Assembly: GCA_963693305.1 (NCBI GenBank)
Contig: OY855908.1
Coordinates: 32,562,805 to 32,626,804 of the forward strand
DNA length: 64,000 bases
Direction: 5' to 3'
Origin: Meandrina meandrites
Lineage: Eukaryota > Cnidaria > Anthozoa > Scleractinia > Meandrinidae
In this document: positions 23,301 to 35,149 of the stretch, in pieces
Layout: each line of letters begins with the position of its first letter
Numbering within the stretch: the stretch's first letter is position 1
The notes under the pieces: model-generated
Told to the model about the DNA's origin: nothing
Databases searched by the model: none
What the model saw: only the letters and a program-made list of their open reading frames with translations
Program-made: the position numbers and the translations under genes

Positions 23301-26300
23301 GTCAGCATCTGCCGTTTCAGGAGTAGCCTTCTCTTGTTGTGCAGTTGATGGAGAGTCTGGGTCTGCCTCGTCAGGAGGAGCCTTCTCTGGTTGTGCAGAT
23401 GATGGAATGCCAGTGTCTGCCTTGTCAGGAGTAGCCTCCTTTTGTAGTGCAGTTGATGGAGTGTCAGGGTCTGCCTTGTCAGGAGTAGCCTTCTCTTGTT
23501 GTGCAGATGATGGAATGTCAGTGTCTGCCTCGTCAGGAGTAGCCTCCCTTTGTAGTGCAGATGATGGAGTGTCAGGGTCTGCCTTGTCAGGAGTAGCCTT
23601 CTCTTGTTGTGCAGATGATGGAATGCCAGTATCTGCCTTGTCAGGAGTAGCCTCCTTTTGTAGTGCAGATGATGGAGTGTCAGGGTCTGCCTTGTCAGGA
23701 GTAGCCTTCTCTTGTTGTGCAGATGATGAAGTGTCACCATCTGCCGTTTCAGGAGAAGCCTTCTCTTTGTGTACAGCTGTTTCCCTGTCATAAGTGGAAG
23801 CATCAACAGGTAGGATGGAGCAGCTCATGTCGCTGTTGGCAGCATCATTAGGAGAAGTTCTTAGTTCTAAAGTGCTGCAGTGACCACCACCTTTTCCTTC
23901 TGATGATTCCTCGTCTTTGTCGTCCATTTTGTAAAAAGCAGTAGGAACATATGGCTTCGCTCTCTTAAGGAGAGGCTCATCATGCATGCTGCAGTGACCA
24001 TTAACTCGTTCCTGTTGTTTTCCGCTCTGTAGGACTAGCTCATTAGTAGTGCCACATGGACCGTCATCTCCCTTCTTTTCATTTGAAGTCTCTTCTCCAT
24101 TAGTTTCCGACAGTTCTTCAACAGCAACGTAGGGTTCCGCCCTCTTTAGAACAGGCTCATCAAGAATCCTGCAGTGACTTTTAACTCCCTCCGTTTCCTC
24201 GCCCTTGGTTTCTTCAAATTTTGTTGCTTCTCCTTCCTTAGCTTCGCGTAATTCTTCCACACCGACACTAGACACAAGCTCATTAGGAGTGCTACCACGA
24301 TTATCATGTTCCAGCTGTCGCTCTGAAGATTCCTCTCCATTAGCCTCTTCTAATTGTTCATCCTGAATGAGTGGTGTCTTTAATGCAACAGCACCGCTCT
24401 CCCTGACATCACTGGAAACATTCTTTGAAACAATGGCGTTGTCGTTGCTTGTCCCCTTCACTTTGCCATCGTCGCCTTGATCAAGTTCCTTGCACCTCCC
24501 TGGTCCGTCAATCACTTCAGAATCTTTCTCAGGCGTTTCTTTGCAACAATCAGACTCAGATTCAGATTCAGATGACAAAGAACCTTGCTCGTCACCAAAA
24601 GGATTTAACTCCTTTGGATAATTTTTGCCCTTCTTCTTTTGACGATTGCGTTTGCGACGGGTTGATGACGTCTTAACCTCATCCTGGTAACCAGGCTCCT
24701 GACCAAGTACACAGGTTAATGTTTTTTTGCTAGAGGTAGCTCGAGGTGAGGAATCTCCATCAAAACAACTTTCCTCGCTTTCAGACGTCCCACCAAAAGG
24801 ATTAAGTTCCTTAGGATAATTCGTCTTTTCTTTTGTCCCACCGAGGCGTTTGTGACCGTTTGCAATCTTTTCCTGGGAACGGTTCAATGAACTCCCTTTG
24901 ACGCCCCTTTTTGACTGACTTGGTGGAGGGGGCCGAGGAGGGCGCGACTGGGGTGGAGTTGGTCGACACTTAGCCGGAAGGGGTGGAGGAGGAGCTGGAC
25001 GAGATTTCTTAGGGAGGGGTGGAGGTCGAGCTGGACGTGACTTGCGAGGGAGAGGTGGAGCTGGAGCTTTCTTCTTGACCATTTTCGGCGCTGCATTATT
25101 GTTGTTGCTATAGGAGGCACCCTCCTGAGGATCATAAACTTTGTTGTCCCCACTGAGAGGTGATGCGGGAGTTTTCTTCTCTCCAACATCTGTGTCTGAT
25201 ACTAGAGCTTTGTGCTCAGATGACGTTTGCAAGCTGCCCTTTGAGCTCTTGCTGGTGGTAGCCTTCTGTAGTGATTGTTTTCTTGATCTTATGGCATCTT
25301 GCATGATCTCATCAAAGATTTCCTTGTCTGTGCGACTATCATTAAATGAAGGATTTCAGTACATCATAAAAGCAGACCAACGAGCAGAGTGATGAGTTGA
25401 ATGAATTTTCTAAAAATCACTTGTTGACGTTTTTCTACCTGCCTGACGGAACGACTGCAGACTGACTTACTGATTGGCTAACCGACCGACCGACTGCCGA
25501 CCGACCGACCGACCCAGTCAGACGACTGACCTACTTACAGTGACTGACTGACTGACTGACTGACTGACTGACTGGCCGACTGTCAGGGTGGATTGATAGA
25601 TTAATGGATGGATGGCTGAATACTTTATTGGTTCTTACAACAGTGGATAACAGGGCATAACAATGCCTCTGGCGCTGAATAACAATAGAGGTAGTGTTAA
25701 CAGCCGGTGAATGAAAAAAGGGGTTCAGAAGGTGGTGTCTTACTGGAATGGAGGGAGGGATGGCTAGGTGGGAATCGAAGTTAGCAAGTCAGTCAGCAGT
25801 TGATCTGGCATGTCTTTACACTGAACTCTGTGTATCTGAAAGCTTTTAAAAGGAAATATCTTAGAAAACATGAAATTTGGCTGTACATGCTATATCTGTG
25901 TTGTACATTTGTCACAGGACTATCACAATGTTGATTCTCAAGAAAGACTGTGTGCCGTCGAGCTCTGATGCAAATCAAAAATATAGTACTCACCGAGGAA
26001 TTCCATCCTCCAACAGAACAGAGGAGAGACTAAATTCCAATGAACCAGTCACGACATTTTTTGTGGCAGGCCTTAAAGTCACAGTCACATCATGAGTTGA
26101 AGGTTCTTCACTGACGTAGTCAGCGATGTCAATCTGCCCAGTTGCAATGATCTTTCGACGACCAGATAATGACAACTAATAATGTGAAAGCAAGAAAAAC
26201 AATCCATTAGAAATTGAACTTTCCTTAGCTCAAAAAACCTTCATGTCCATATCCCTAGCTGTTTTAAAAATATAACTAAAATTAATAAATGAAATAGGGA

Positions 26301-29300
26301 GGGTAAATTGCCTTATATGGTCAGTACAATAGAACATGGATGATGAGTCCAGATTTGATCACTGGCTAAGTAGTGTCAATGCAGTGGCCTATCCAGTGGA
26401 GGGGGCCACCTCCCTCTCCCTCCCCCATATTTTTCGGAAATAGCGCATTTTCTTTGAACTGCCGGAATTATCTTAGCAGAATTCAACGTTCATAGTCAAG
26501 CCTTCAAAAGAGCCTCCTCCCCCACCCCTTAGCTGAAGGTCTGAATCCGCCACTGCAGTGTTCAGTTGCATTTTTAAATGGTCACAAATAATAGTTAATC
26601 TATAGTCCAGTGTTACATCTCAACAGAAAAGTGAAAATAGGGTTGTTTATAAGCAATTCATGCTCAAATCAGATTGTTTAACCTAGTGTCCACTGCACCT
26701 CCCACAACCCATCCAGGAAGAGAAGCAAATAATCTTAAAGTTTTGCTTTTTAAGCATAATTTCTAAACTTTGCTGGTAAGAACCAACAAGGCCCATTTTC
26801 CCCTTTTACTAACAGCAATGCATGTTATGAACCAATACAAGGGGTGTCGAATGGTAAATGCGAGACTTTGCGAGACGGCGAGACTGATACATTTTCTGCG
26901 AGCCCGAGACTTCCTTAGCATTGAAAAAGAAATCGAGACTCCGAGAAGGCCCCCCATAAAAATACGAGACGACGAGACCCTTGGAATTTGGCTTAAATTT
27001 TGCGAGACGCGCATTTTTTGAAGGACCATTCACCACCCCTAATACAGGAAGAGCCCTGGAAAATATTGGTGCAAAACATAAATTATTTTGAATCATTATT
27101 TGCCATGGCTAACCCCTGATCATATTTTATTAGTTTCTTTATCGTTCTAAAAGTGAAAAAAATGTTTATTGATAAATATCATAAATATTAATAAGTATGG
27201 TATTTACAGTTAACACTGTCCTTAATAATGATAGCAAAAAGAAACCATGCTAAGCTTTATTTTGTGAAAAGTTTACCCTTTTTTGGTCAGTTGAAATAGC
27301 AACTTACATTCTGGACTAAAATTGTCCATGGCTTCTCCTGATATTGCAAAAGTTCTTTTCCAGAGTTCTAAAAGTATAAACAAAGTTTTCGTGATTACAT
27401 TGTATTGTAAAGTACTCTACTTATCAGTTGTTCAAGAACAAGAAAGACTTCATCCTTGGCTTTTTCGAAACCACCTTTTTCAGGGATAGATTCTTTAATT
27501 TAACTTAACCCTGACTTTTGGAAAGCAGAATCAAAACTGAAATATAGCATGTATAATCTTCCATGGAACTTATATGTGCAAAGCCATGAGCCCAAAGCAA
27601 AATATTTATTCAGGTCAGTAATTAAAACCAAGCGAGTTTTTGATCAACATATAAAATAGTTAATTGTAAGCCAATATGTCTGTTTCCAATCAGAACGTCA
27701 TCCTTTTTTATCATGATTTATTACCCAGAACCAGATCTAGCAGTGAGCAATTTCACTCTTTGAAATAGTGAACTTGGTCTGTACAGGATCTGGTTCTGGC
27801 CAGACATGAATACCATGGTAAGGATTTTTTACCATTTCTGAGCATCCGATCAGTGAACAGCTTACTTTTTTCCTTTATTAAAATAATAATTTACAAGCCA
27901 TATAATGTTTTCAACTCAAGCAACTTCTTGATTATTTACCTTGAAGAGAGAGAAATGTGTCTTAACTGGATCTGGTTCTGGCCAGACATGAGTACCGCGG
28001 TAAGGATTCTTAATTCCCAACTGCCAGCGAACCGGCTGAAAACAAAAATCAATTTCAAATGTTTTGGTTGCAGAGCAAATGGTATGTTGATTTAACCATG
28101 CAAACCAAGCTTACCCTTGAAATGCACAGTTTGGGGTTTACTTTATTCCAAACTATAAACAGTTGAAACTGATAATAGTTTGGAATAAACAAAAGCACAG
28201 CTGTGGTACTGCAGTCTGAAATGTGTGTTTTAAGAGATTCATTGATTTGGCTTAAAGTAAACAATATATTACAGTACGGATTCAAAGATCAATGTAACAT
28301 CTTCCGGCATGCGCTCAGGCTGCCTTTTTTTCATGCTTCTCACTAAATGATCATCTCTGTAATGGGTCTGTCACCGTGCCCCTGACGACAATGGCAGACT
28401 ATTTTCCTGTCAATCTACGTATTATTGAACTTACTAAATTGTTTAGCGTTTGTTTAGCTTTCGGCCTTTTTGTTTGTCCGGTTTGTCTGTCTGCTCTGGC
28501 ATTCAGGTGCAAATGCACCTGTCTGGCTGTTCATTCTTCCGTCCATTCAGTTTGCCGTTGGTGCAGATTGTGTTTGTTATTTACACTTACATAATATAAC
28601 GACTTCATTATAGCATCCAGTTAGGCCCAGTTCAGACGCCGTACTTCACATGAGCCGAATCAATTTAAGATTTTGGGATGTCCAACTTAAATTATTCAGA
28701 TCGGCTGACTTGATTCAGACGTGGAGATTAACTCAGTCGAACATAATTCTGAGGGGAAAATGACGCATTTGCTTGAAAATAAATTTTAATAATTTATGCA
28801 TTTGAATCAACTCCTGTGAAGATCGGCGTTTGAATCAAAGCCGATCCACGGGCGTTATTCCCGGTTGTTCGCTCGGATCGTTGTTGATGCTGTCATTATC
28901 CGTTTCTTACATAAGCAATAAAAGCCGAAATGAAAAAACCAAGAGAGTTTCGTAACGCCTTGGTTTTAATATAAAACGATGGCATCCCACAGTGTTGGAA
29001 CTATTCCCTCGCTCAAGTAATCAAACAAACAAATAGATACAGAGATCAATTTCAAATATTTCGGTTACGTAGCCTATGGTAGGAATGTTCGTTCAACTCA
29101 ATCAAAGCAAGCTTACCTTTGTGCTGCACTGTTTCGCCTTTTCCCGATCCCAAACTACAACCAATTTGGTGGGATGCCTGCAAACAAACGACCAAGTTAA
29201 AAGTCTTATGAAAAAACACCAATGAAGTACTGGCAGTATTTGTGATTTTGGAACACATGTATGTAGTTGATCGTAATCCGCCATATTGCATTTACACTCT

Positions 29301-29982
29301 GCTAGGCCTGGTAACAAGTTGTTAAAAAGGGACCCTCAGACCCTTCCTTGGAGGATCCTTGCAGCACCCTGCTTTATTCCGGGCTTGGTGGTCAAGAAAA
29401 AATATAACTACGGAAAGACCAGCTTCTTGCAATCGCGCTTCTCCGGTGTTTTATACACGATTGTTAAATATTAAAATGTTAACGTCAGGGAAACGGTCGG
29501 AATTTTTTTCCTTGAGTTTTGTTCTTTCCGATAAACATCCTAAAAGTTTATTTACCTTTTCAGAGCCACTCTGTTGTGCTAAAATTCTTGTGTTTAGCGG
29601 AATAATCGCAAAGTGTTTACGAAAACGCGCGCGCGAATTTATTTATCATAAAATAGAAAATCGTGGTTGTGATGTTTTCGCATTAAATTAACTCACTGCT
29701 GATTAAAATTGCTTTCCAGTACAGCTTTGTTGCCGGTGTTAACTATACGTCGATTAAAAAATTAGAAAATATCAGATCTGCAAGGACCTATGTCCTGTGT
29801 TAGCTTCCCCTGTATGGTTCTGCGTAAGAACTTATACGAAAGTTAAAATTCGTGCTTTGTTATTTCGTAACTTACCATTTTTCCTTCACGCATTCGATAG
29901 TAAGGGACGACACAGATGCCGTAATCTGAAATTCATCTGCCTTGGACTTTTTCCGACGGAAATGTTTCAGCATTTTAGCCAT
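20364..29982 (-). CDS. EHBP1: EHBP1-like adaptor with NT-C2, NPF motifs, 18-aa repeats and bMERB
   Basis: Ten coding exons, 5' to 3' on the minus strand: 29982-29876, 29177-29117, 28035-27940, 27367-27308, 26175-25994, 25335-22389, 22012-21868, 21663-21567, 21395-21322, 20464-20364. Lengths sum to 3,870 bases (1,289 aa), every border is AG/GT and phases agree. Exons 1-5 form the N-terminal C2 domain of the EEIG/EHBP1 family (KLVVVW, GIKNPYRG, SGRRK), which binds membranes. The large exon 6 holds a proline-rich SH3-type region (about aa 255-310), two KELNPFG motifs (NPF near aa 347 and 413) that bind EH domains of EHD/Eps15 proteins, then 23 repeats of 18 aa (about aa 706-1119). Exons 7-10 form a bMERB coiled-coil domain, a Rab8/10-family effector module. 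The expected role is linking Rab-marked recycling membranes to EHD proteins. The central CH (actin-binding) domain of vertebrate EHBP1 was not found, so this is an EHBP1/EHBP1L1-like protein rather than a strict orthologue. Confidence 0.87.
20948..21075 (-). repeat. Stray copy of the 18-aa repeat inside the last intron
   Basis: On the minus strand about two repeat units are readable (TADPETPSSAQQEAASPETA and TADTDIPLSAQ), followed by an open tail to 20768. No acceptor fits the phase of the neighbouring exons, so it looks like a transposed or duplicated piece of the exon 6 minisatellite, not an exon. Confidence 0.6.
22485..23726 (-). repeat. Coding minisatellite, 23 units of 54 bp
   Basis: Alternating unit types read SSAQQEKATPDKADPDTP and SSALQKEATPDKADTDIP, giving a 108-bp higher-order period. 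Units 6-9 recur almost unchanged as units 18-21, a recent block duplication. The period is a multiple of three, so length changes keep the frame. Confidence 0.92.
25463..25576. repeat. Tetranucleotide microsatellites
   Basis: Runs of CCGA (about 25488-25511) and GACT (about 25541-25574), with degenerate copies between, lie in intron 5 of the EHBP1-like gene. Confidence 0.85.
26381..26556. mobile_element. MITE-like repeat with CAGTGGC ends
   Basis: The inverted ends GCAGTGGC and GCCACTGC enclose a GGATTCAGACC-type subterminal sequence and a C-rich centre. It is intronic and non-coding. Confidence 0.45.
26841..27040. mobile_element. 200-bp MITE flanked by AATACA
   Basis: The inverted ends GGGGTGTCGAATGGT and ACCATTCACCACCCC match with two or three differences. 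AATACA precedes (26834-26839) and follows (27041-27046). The interior is rich in GCGAGAC motifs. It lies in an intron of the EHBP1-like gene. Confidence 0.6.
27735..27835 (-). pseudogene. Decayed copy of EHBP1-like exon 3
   Basis: The minus strand reads NPYHGIHVWPEPDPVQTK, close to NPYRGTHVWPEPDPVKT of the live exon 3 at 27940-28035. In the live phase it has a stop, and its nearest AG leaves the wrong phase, so it should not splice in frame. Confidence 0.7.
28106..28170 (-). pseudogene. Decayed copy of EHBP1-like exon 2
   Basis: The minus strand reads QLFIVWNKVNPKLCISR with a donor gtaag, aligned to KLVVVWDREKAKQCSTK of the live exon 2 at 29117-29177. The flanking intron DNA (ATCAATTTCAAAT) is also shared. 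The acceptor at the homologous position is lost, and the next available AG gives the wrong phase. Confidence 0.7.
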
Positions 29983-30099
29983 GTCAGACAACACGAAAAC
30001 TTTTAGACTAAATCTGAGGGGTTTTTTCACTATGATTGTGATGTCATGTAACCATGATGATTGCTTCTAATTTAAAAAGCGCGCTCAAGCTTGTAGCCT

Positions 30100-30330
30100 G
30101 GGTACCAGCTATAACCGTTCTACTTGCGAGTTTAACTTGCGTCTACTTGCGACTCTGATCTCGTTGGCCAGGACTTGCGTGCAATTGATACTACTGGCGT
30201 GCATGGAGTTGCGTTTACTTAAGATCAGATCAAATTAACAAGTTGACGCAAAAGCTAGTCAGCTGTACTGAAATGTAGCGCGCGCGTTGAGAACTTGCGT
30301 GCACTTGCAAGTCCGTTTGGACTAGACTTT
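30100..30330. repeat. ACTTGCGT-rich element remnant
   Basis: It contains many ACTTGCGT/ACTTGCGA motifs, GGCCAGGACTTGCG and CCGTTTGGAC, related to the element at 6149-6793 and to 56400-56550. It lies just upstream of the EHBP1-like first coding exon, where a promoter would be expected. Confidence 0.5.
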
Positions 30331-30395
30331 CTCAAAGTTCTTTTAATTTTTTTTCCGGCCTCGTAGGCGAGGTTTTGCTATCGCTTGCTATCATT

Positions 30396-30835
30396 TACCG
30401 TAATGATTCGAGTTAGTGCCCGGGGCGCTTATTTACTTTTGGCACCTCAAGGAAGGGCGCTTATTTGAGACAGGGCGCTTATTCGGGACAGGGCGCTTAT
30501 TCGAGATAGGGCGCTTATTCGGGACAGGGCGCTTATTTAATTTTTCGAGAAACAATCAAATGTTCACAACAAAACTATCAATAACAGAAACTGTAACAGT
30601 AACAAATTGTTAAAAGTTCAGTTACTTTTAAAAGAATTCTTTATTTTAGCAGTAAACATATACCATGGATAGTAAAGAGAATATACATGTACGGTACGGT
30701 GAATGTTCATGAGTTTATCTACGGTACCTAACAATAAAAAAACTGTAAGAATGGGGGGCGCTTATTGCAATAGGGGCGCCTATAAAAATGGGGGCGCTTA
30801 TTGGAAGGAGGGCGCTAAATCGAATCATTACGGTA
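30396..30835. mobile_element. MITE with repeated GGGCGCTTATT motifs
   Basis: The ends TACCGTAATGATTCGA (30396-30411) and TCGAATCATTACGGTA (30820-30835) are perfect 16-bp inverted repeats starting with TA. At least nine GGCGCTTATT-like motifs lie inside. TA ends suggest a Tc1/mariner-type mobiliser. It has no transposase. Confidence 0.7.
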
Positions 30836-31129
30836 CACGAGGTCGACTTGGAACAAGTCTATGTTTGGATATGCACTCATTGCAAGCCACTCAACGCATG
30901 CAAGTCTGCATCGATTCAATTTATCACTGGTCTACTTGTACATGTGTCTCCTTTTGGTACATCAGTGAGTCCTTCATGGCACGCAACACGCAATGTCTCT
31001 CTTGCAAGTAGACACAAGTGGAAAACTTTCATCTAATTGCTCGCGTCACGAGTCATACAACCATACAAACTCTGCCATTGCATGAAATGCAATTCAACAT
31101 TTTATTGATTCATTTTAAAGACCTCCAAG

Positions 31130-31480
31130 TGCTTCCTTTTCGCTCGCGACTCCGACAATTTTGTTTTCACAAGATCATAACCGACGATGCAATAAGCAGA
31201 ATTGGAACGAGCCCCGTTGAGTTGATTATTTTTCACTAGATCGTTACGCTCTGCGCTCCTGATTACAACGCCGACTCTGTCTCCATCGCTAGTGAAAGCT
31301 TTAAGTACTTGGCATTCGTTACTTTTAAAGGGACTCGCGCTTTATAGAGAAAAAAACTGTCCTTTCTGCTTGCGACTCAAACAATCTAGTTTTCACCGGA
31401 TCATAAGCCACGGAGTCATAAGCGGCATCGCAAATTGTGCTTACGACTCCGTCGGTAATTTTCACATATCGCAATGCTCA
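31130..31480 (+). repeat. Imperfect direct repeat pair
   Basis: Segments at about 31135-31185 and 31355-31405 share GCTTGCGACTC-CAA and TTTTCAC-GATCATAA. Confidence 0.4.
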
Positions 31481-31739
31481 GCTCTCTCCCTCTTTTCTCT
31501 CCTCTTCATCGATCTTGATTGCTTTCTGTTATTGGCAGAAACTTACAGCTGAAGGAGTGGTCTGATCACCTAACTCCACGCGCGCGCAGTACCGCCACGC
31601 CTCGTCTCCAGGCGCCGCTCCCTGATTTCGCACGGTGCACTTTGCGTTATGGGATTGATAATTTGCGGATCGCTTGGAGTTGTGGGACTGTTGCGAACAT
31701 TTCTACCCTAGAACTTTCTTCGCATTTGAGAGACATTCT

Positions 31740-32700
31740 TTATTTTAAACCTCATCGCATATAACGACCACAATCACATACAATGCAACAGTAACGTTTT
31801 ATCATTAATTTCTGTAGTGGGAGAAAAATCTGTTTTCTAATTTACAGAATCTTTTTTTAAAGCACCTTAAGTGTTATAATGACAATCATGTTAATGCAGA
31901 AGTAGGAACTGAAAACAAGACTGTTAAATTAGAAAAAAATATCCAAATTAACAACTCGCTGCAAAAAATATGGAACACAAAGGTTGAATTACGTCACGTT
32001 TTGCGAGGTCTGCAAAAAAGCTAAAAATATGCAAACTCCATCTACTAAATTACCAGAATGCAGAAGCAAAAGAAAGAAGCAATGAACCATTTTACAGGCA
32101 TGTGGTCAGTAACCTGCCCTGAGAATGCAAGTGAGCCTTCCTTTTCTCATGTATACGCAAACTAGTTTTCATCAAAATAACTTGACTTAAAACAAAAGTC
32201 ACTGAGTTCTGTATCACAGCAAGGCCACCTCCAGCCTCGCTACCATGCAATGGTCTTTTGGCAGACAACTGGTGAATGGACTATTGCGAATTGCAAAATA
32301 TCTGTAAGTGCAAATGCCAAGCTACTAACATGCAAAATCATACAAAAAAAGCAGGCTAAAACAACCTTTGAAAAACGCAAGCCATGTAATTGAAAGAAAT
32401 CTACAAATATACATCTACATGCACACAAAAAAGTGAAAAACAAGCTGAAACCAAAGGCAAAAAACAAGAAGGGAAAACTACATAAATGCCTGCGTTACTT
32501 TCATTCAAGACTTTTTGCATTTAAACACATCTAAATGGATGAAATTGTAGCCACCAGATTGCATCATGTGAAGTATAACGTCATGTTACATCTTACTTCA
32601 ACTACCTCACATAAGAGTGACATAATCAAACAAAATGATCATTTCTTGTTACCATGGAATTGCATACTATTGTCAATGTTTTTTAATTTCAAAGAAACAG
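31740..32700 (+). repeat. Dispersed repeat, copy 2
   Basis: It matches 17770-18060 and 18890-19100 in order and orientation, without the palindromic array found in copy 1. No ORF with domain support. Confidence 0.65.
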
Positions 32701-32915
32701 TACGTATTCAACTCAGTGAACAAGTTTTACAAAAAAAACTCAACAAACACAGATGACTGAAAAACGATAATGCTGCTGGGTCAGTTTCCAACTTGTAAGC
32801 CCGATGTGTTTTTTGAAAAGCGCGCAAACCTTCCCACGAACAAAATCTTCCACACCTTGGATTACACGCGAGGACACGCGAATAACTTGCGTGCGAGACA
32901 GTTAGATAAGAATGC

Positions 32916-33064
32916 GAGGGCGGATCTATGGGGAGGGTGCAGGGGGTGCATCCCCCTCCCCCCGTGAGATGACCAGGCGGTTTTTTAATGTAACTGGTAT
33001 TCTGCAAAAAAAAAAAAACTATATGCATCCCCTCCTAAGAAAGTTCCTGGATCTGCCTCTGGAG
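32916..33064. mobile_element. MITE-like repeat with GGCGGATC ends
   Basis: The ends GAGGGCGGATCTATGGGG and (inverted) CCTGGATCTGCCTCTGG enclose about 150 bp with C- and A-runs. Confidence 0.45.
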
Positions 33065-33719
33065 TGTAACTTTTTTAACGTGTTTACTGTGAATGACAAG
33101 TGTCGGTTAGCCTCTTCTGTACGCCACGCCTTCGTCGGAAGTGAAATTTTCCTCGTTTCCAATTCAACGAAAATTCATGATTTTGTCTACGCATTTAATT
33201 TTAACTTAACGTTGCGGAACACACATCTTTATTGTATTTCAGTTGAAACGCAAATCCCATTGCCTTTTTCAACTTAATTTTCACAAAAAAAAATTATCAC
33301 GGTTACGCAAAAAGCTATTTATTTCTTTTTTATTGAAAGCAATGAAAATATTAGCAATGTAGACATGTTGATAAACCACTCAGGTTTTAACCACATGTTC
33401 ATTATCTGCTTCTTTCCAGTCCCCTACTAACACATTCCATCTTCGCCCTTCCAAGATGGAGACATTGATCATGAGTCAGAAAAAAACCGCAAATAATACT
33501 CGCAGACTACAAATATTCATAAAGCTTTACTCTGATTCTCGACCATTCATCTGTTACAATTTCTGAGTTTCTTAAATAAAGGTTACTACATTTATTGGCC
33601 ATTTATTTAACTGATGAATACAGGCGTAATCAGAAAGACATTAATGATAAGTGGAATTGAGACTTGGATAAAGTGAAAATACGTGGAGAAGTGGTCTCAA
33701 GTCTAATGCTCGGAAAAAG
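33065..33719. other. Intergenic DNA, nothing recognised
   Basis: AT-rich, with no supported ORF. Confidence 0.3.
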
Positions 33720-33724
33720 GATTT

Positions 33725-33805
33725 TCCGAGTTCCCCCAACGGGAGTCGAACCCATGACCTTCCAGAATACCGGTTGGAACGCTCTAACCACTGAGCTATA
33801 GGGGA
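33725..33805 (-). repeat. tRNA-like SINE head
   Basis: The minus strand reads TATAGCTCAGTGGTTAGAGC then GGGTTCGACTCCC, with a partly paired acceptor stem (TCCCC/GGGGA). The anticodon loop is about ten bases, too long for a working tRNA. Confidence 0.6.
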
Positions 33806-33835
33806 CTAGACATTAGTTACTTTTAATTTAAACAC

Positions 33836-34395
33836 AATTCTCATGATATATGCAACTGCAAAGCTAGTTTAGTCTGCGACCTCTTCAGTTGGTTGCCATG
33901 TAAGAGTTGAATCTGGGATGACTTCATGTAACCACATATGAAAAGTATACCTCCATGTCAGGTCCCAAACTGTTTTTATTTACTTAATGTTTATTTTAAA
34001 CTTTGTTTATAGTTAATTTAATTATTTATACAACTAAAGATTTTCATAAATACATTAAGATCGAGACAAGCATTTAAACTACATAAGGTTTCGACAAACG
34101 TTAAACCCTGCGCATTTACATTTGCAACATTTTCAAATGTAGATGTGTGGCAAGTGGTCATCGAAATGTTATGTAATTCTTATTGCTCGTCTTTCTCTTA
34201 CAGTATTTAATATTATTAGTTATCAATGTTGTTGGTTATTTTTTAACATCGCTGTCATTTGAAACCTGGTATGAAGGTTTACTTTTCATGCATGGTTACA
34301 TGAAGCCGTCCCAGAATCAAATCTATTATGGCAACCAACTAAAGAGGTCATAGACAAAACTGGTTTTGTGATCACATATATTAAGTAAATGTATG
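33836..34395. repeat. Long imperfect inverted repeat
   Basis: Arms of about 140 bp (33836-33975 and 34248-34395) share GACCTCTT-AGTTGGTTGCCAT and GGCTTCATGTAACCA-type motifs in opposite orientation, with about 270 bp of AT-rich DNA between. It could be a foldback element. Confidence 0.65.
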
Positions 34396-34476
34396 TTGAA
34401 AGTAAATGCAAATTAGATCTTTCCTAATCAAGATGCTGTTTGGCAATGCTCTCTTTTCATGTCAATTCTCCTTACT

Positions 34477-34740
34477 TACCCTTACCAAATCTACATATAT
34501 GTGACATATACGTGACATATCTTCCATTGTCACACATATATGTCACATATATGTACATACATGTGACATATATGTAAGACGGTGCAGCTATTTCTACATA
34601 TATGTTACATACATGTAAAACGGCAGTGATGAGAAACTGCATATATGTAACATATATAACTTTGAACATATGTGTGACATATATGTCTGCAGTCATGGGA
34701 CACAATAATAAATATAACTGTATACATGGGTAAAATAGCC
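34477..34740 (+). repeat. ACATATATGT-rich array, left copy
   Basis: The decamer palindrome ACATATATGT and variants (GTGACATATATGT) occur many times. The first 35 bases (34477-34511) are the exact reverse complement of 39479-39513. Confidence 0.75.
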
Positions 34741-35149
34741 AACTGGTCTGCCTCCTGTTCATTTGTAATATTTATTTCATTGTTTGTTTAATTGACCCTG
34801 AAAAGCCCCAATGGGGAGTGGTCAATTAAGGTATACACTTTTTTATATACATAATTAACTACTCCTGCCTGAACTTTTCTCAAAATTGCTGTTGAGTTCA
34901 GTGAACATTGTGTTGTGTTCACGCTTTTCTAACTTTCACTGTAAGTTCTTTAGGAATCAAGTTCAGGCTGTAGATTTTATACTGATTGTAAATTAATTTT
35001 CATTTTGTGATGGGCAAGAAACTCTTCTGAATTACAACACTCTTGCTCCTGAAGTCCATTCTTTAAATAACTAGGATCAAATAAGCTATTTCCATGCAGA
35101 CTGACAATTTGTATGGAAATAACTATACATGCTATTAAACTACCCTTGC
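34741..35149. other. Intergenic DNA, nothing recognised
   Basis: AT-rich, no supported ORF. Confidence 0.3.

Noticed and set aside
22471..23793. A 440-codon plus-strand frame and a 415-codon second minus frame across the EHBP1 repeat
   Set aside because: The 54-bp period keeps every stop-free frame open. The minus frame with splice-compatible ends and EHBP1 context is the real one.
28376..28594. A cysteine-rich ORF in an EHBP1-like intron
   Set aside because: No signal peptide cleavage context, splice support or known cysteine pattern; it is likely chance.
33725..33805. A minus-strand tRNA gene
   Set aside because: The anticodon loop is too long; A and B boxes alone fit a SINE head.
34477..34740. 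A CRISPR-like array
   Set aside because: Eukaryotic context, irregular spacing and short AT palindromes without unique spacers.
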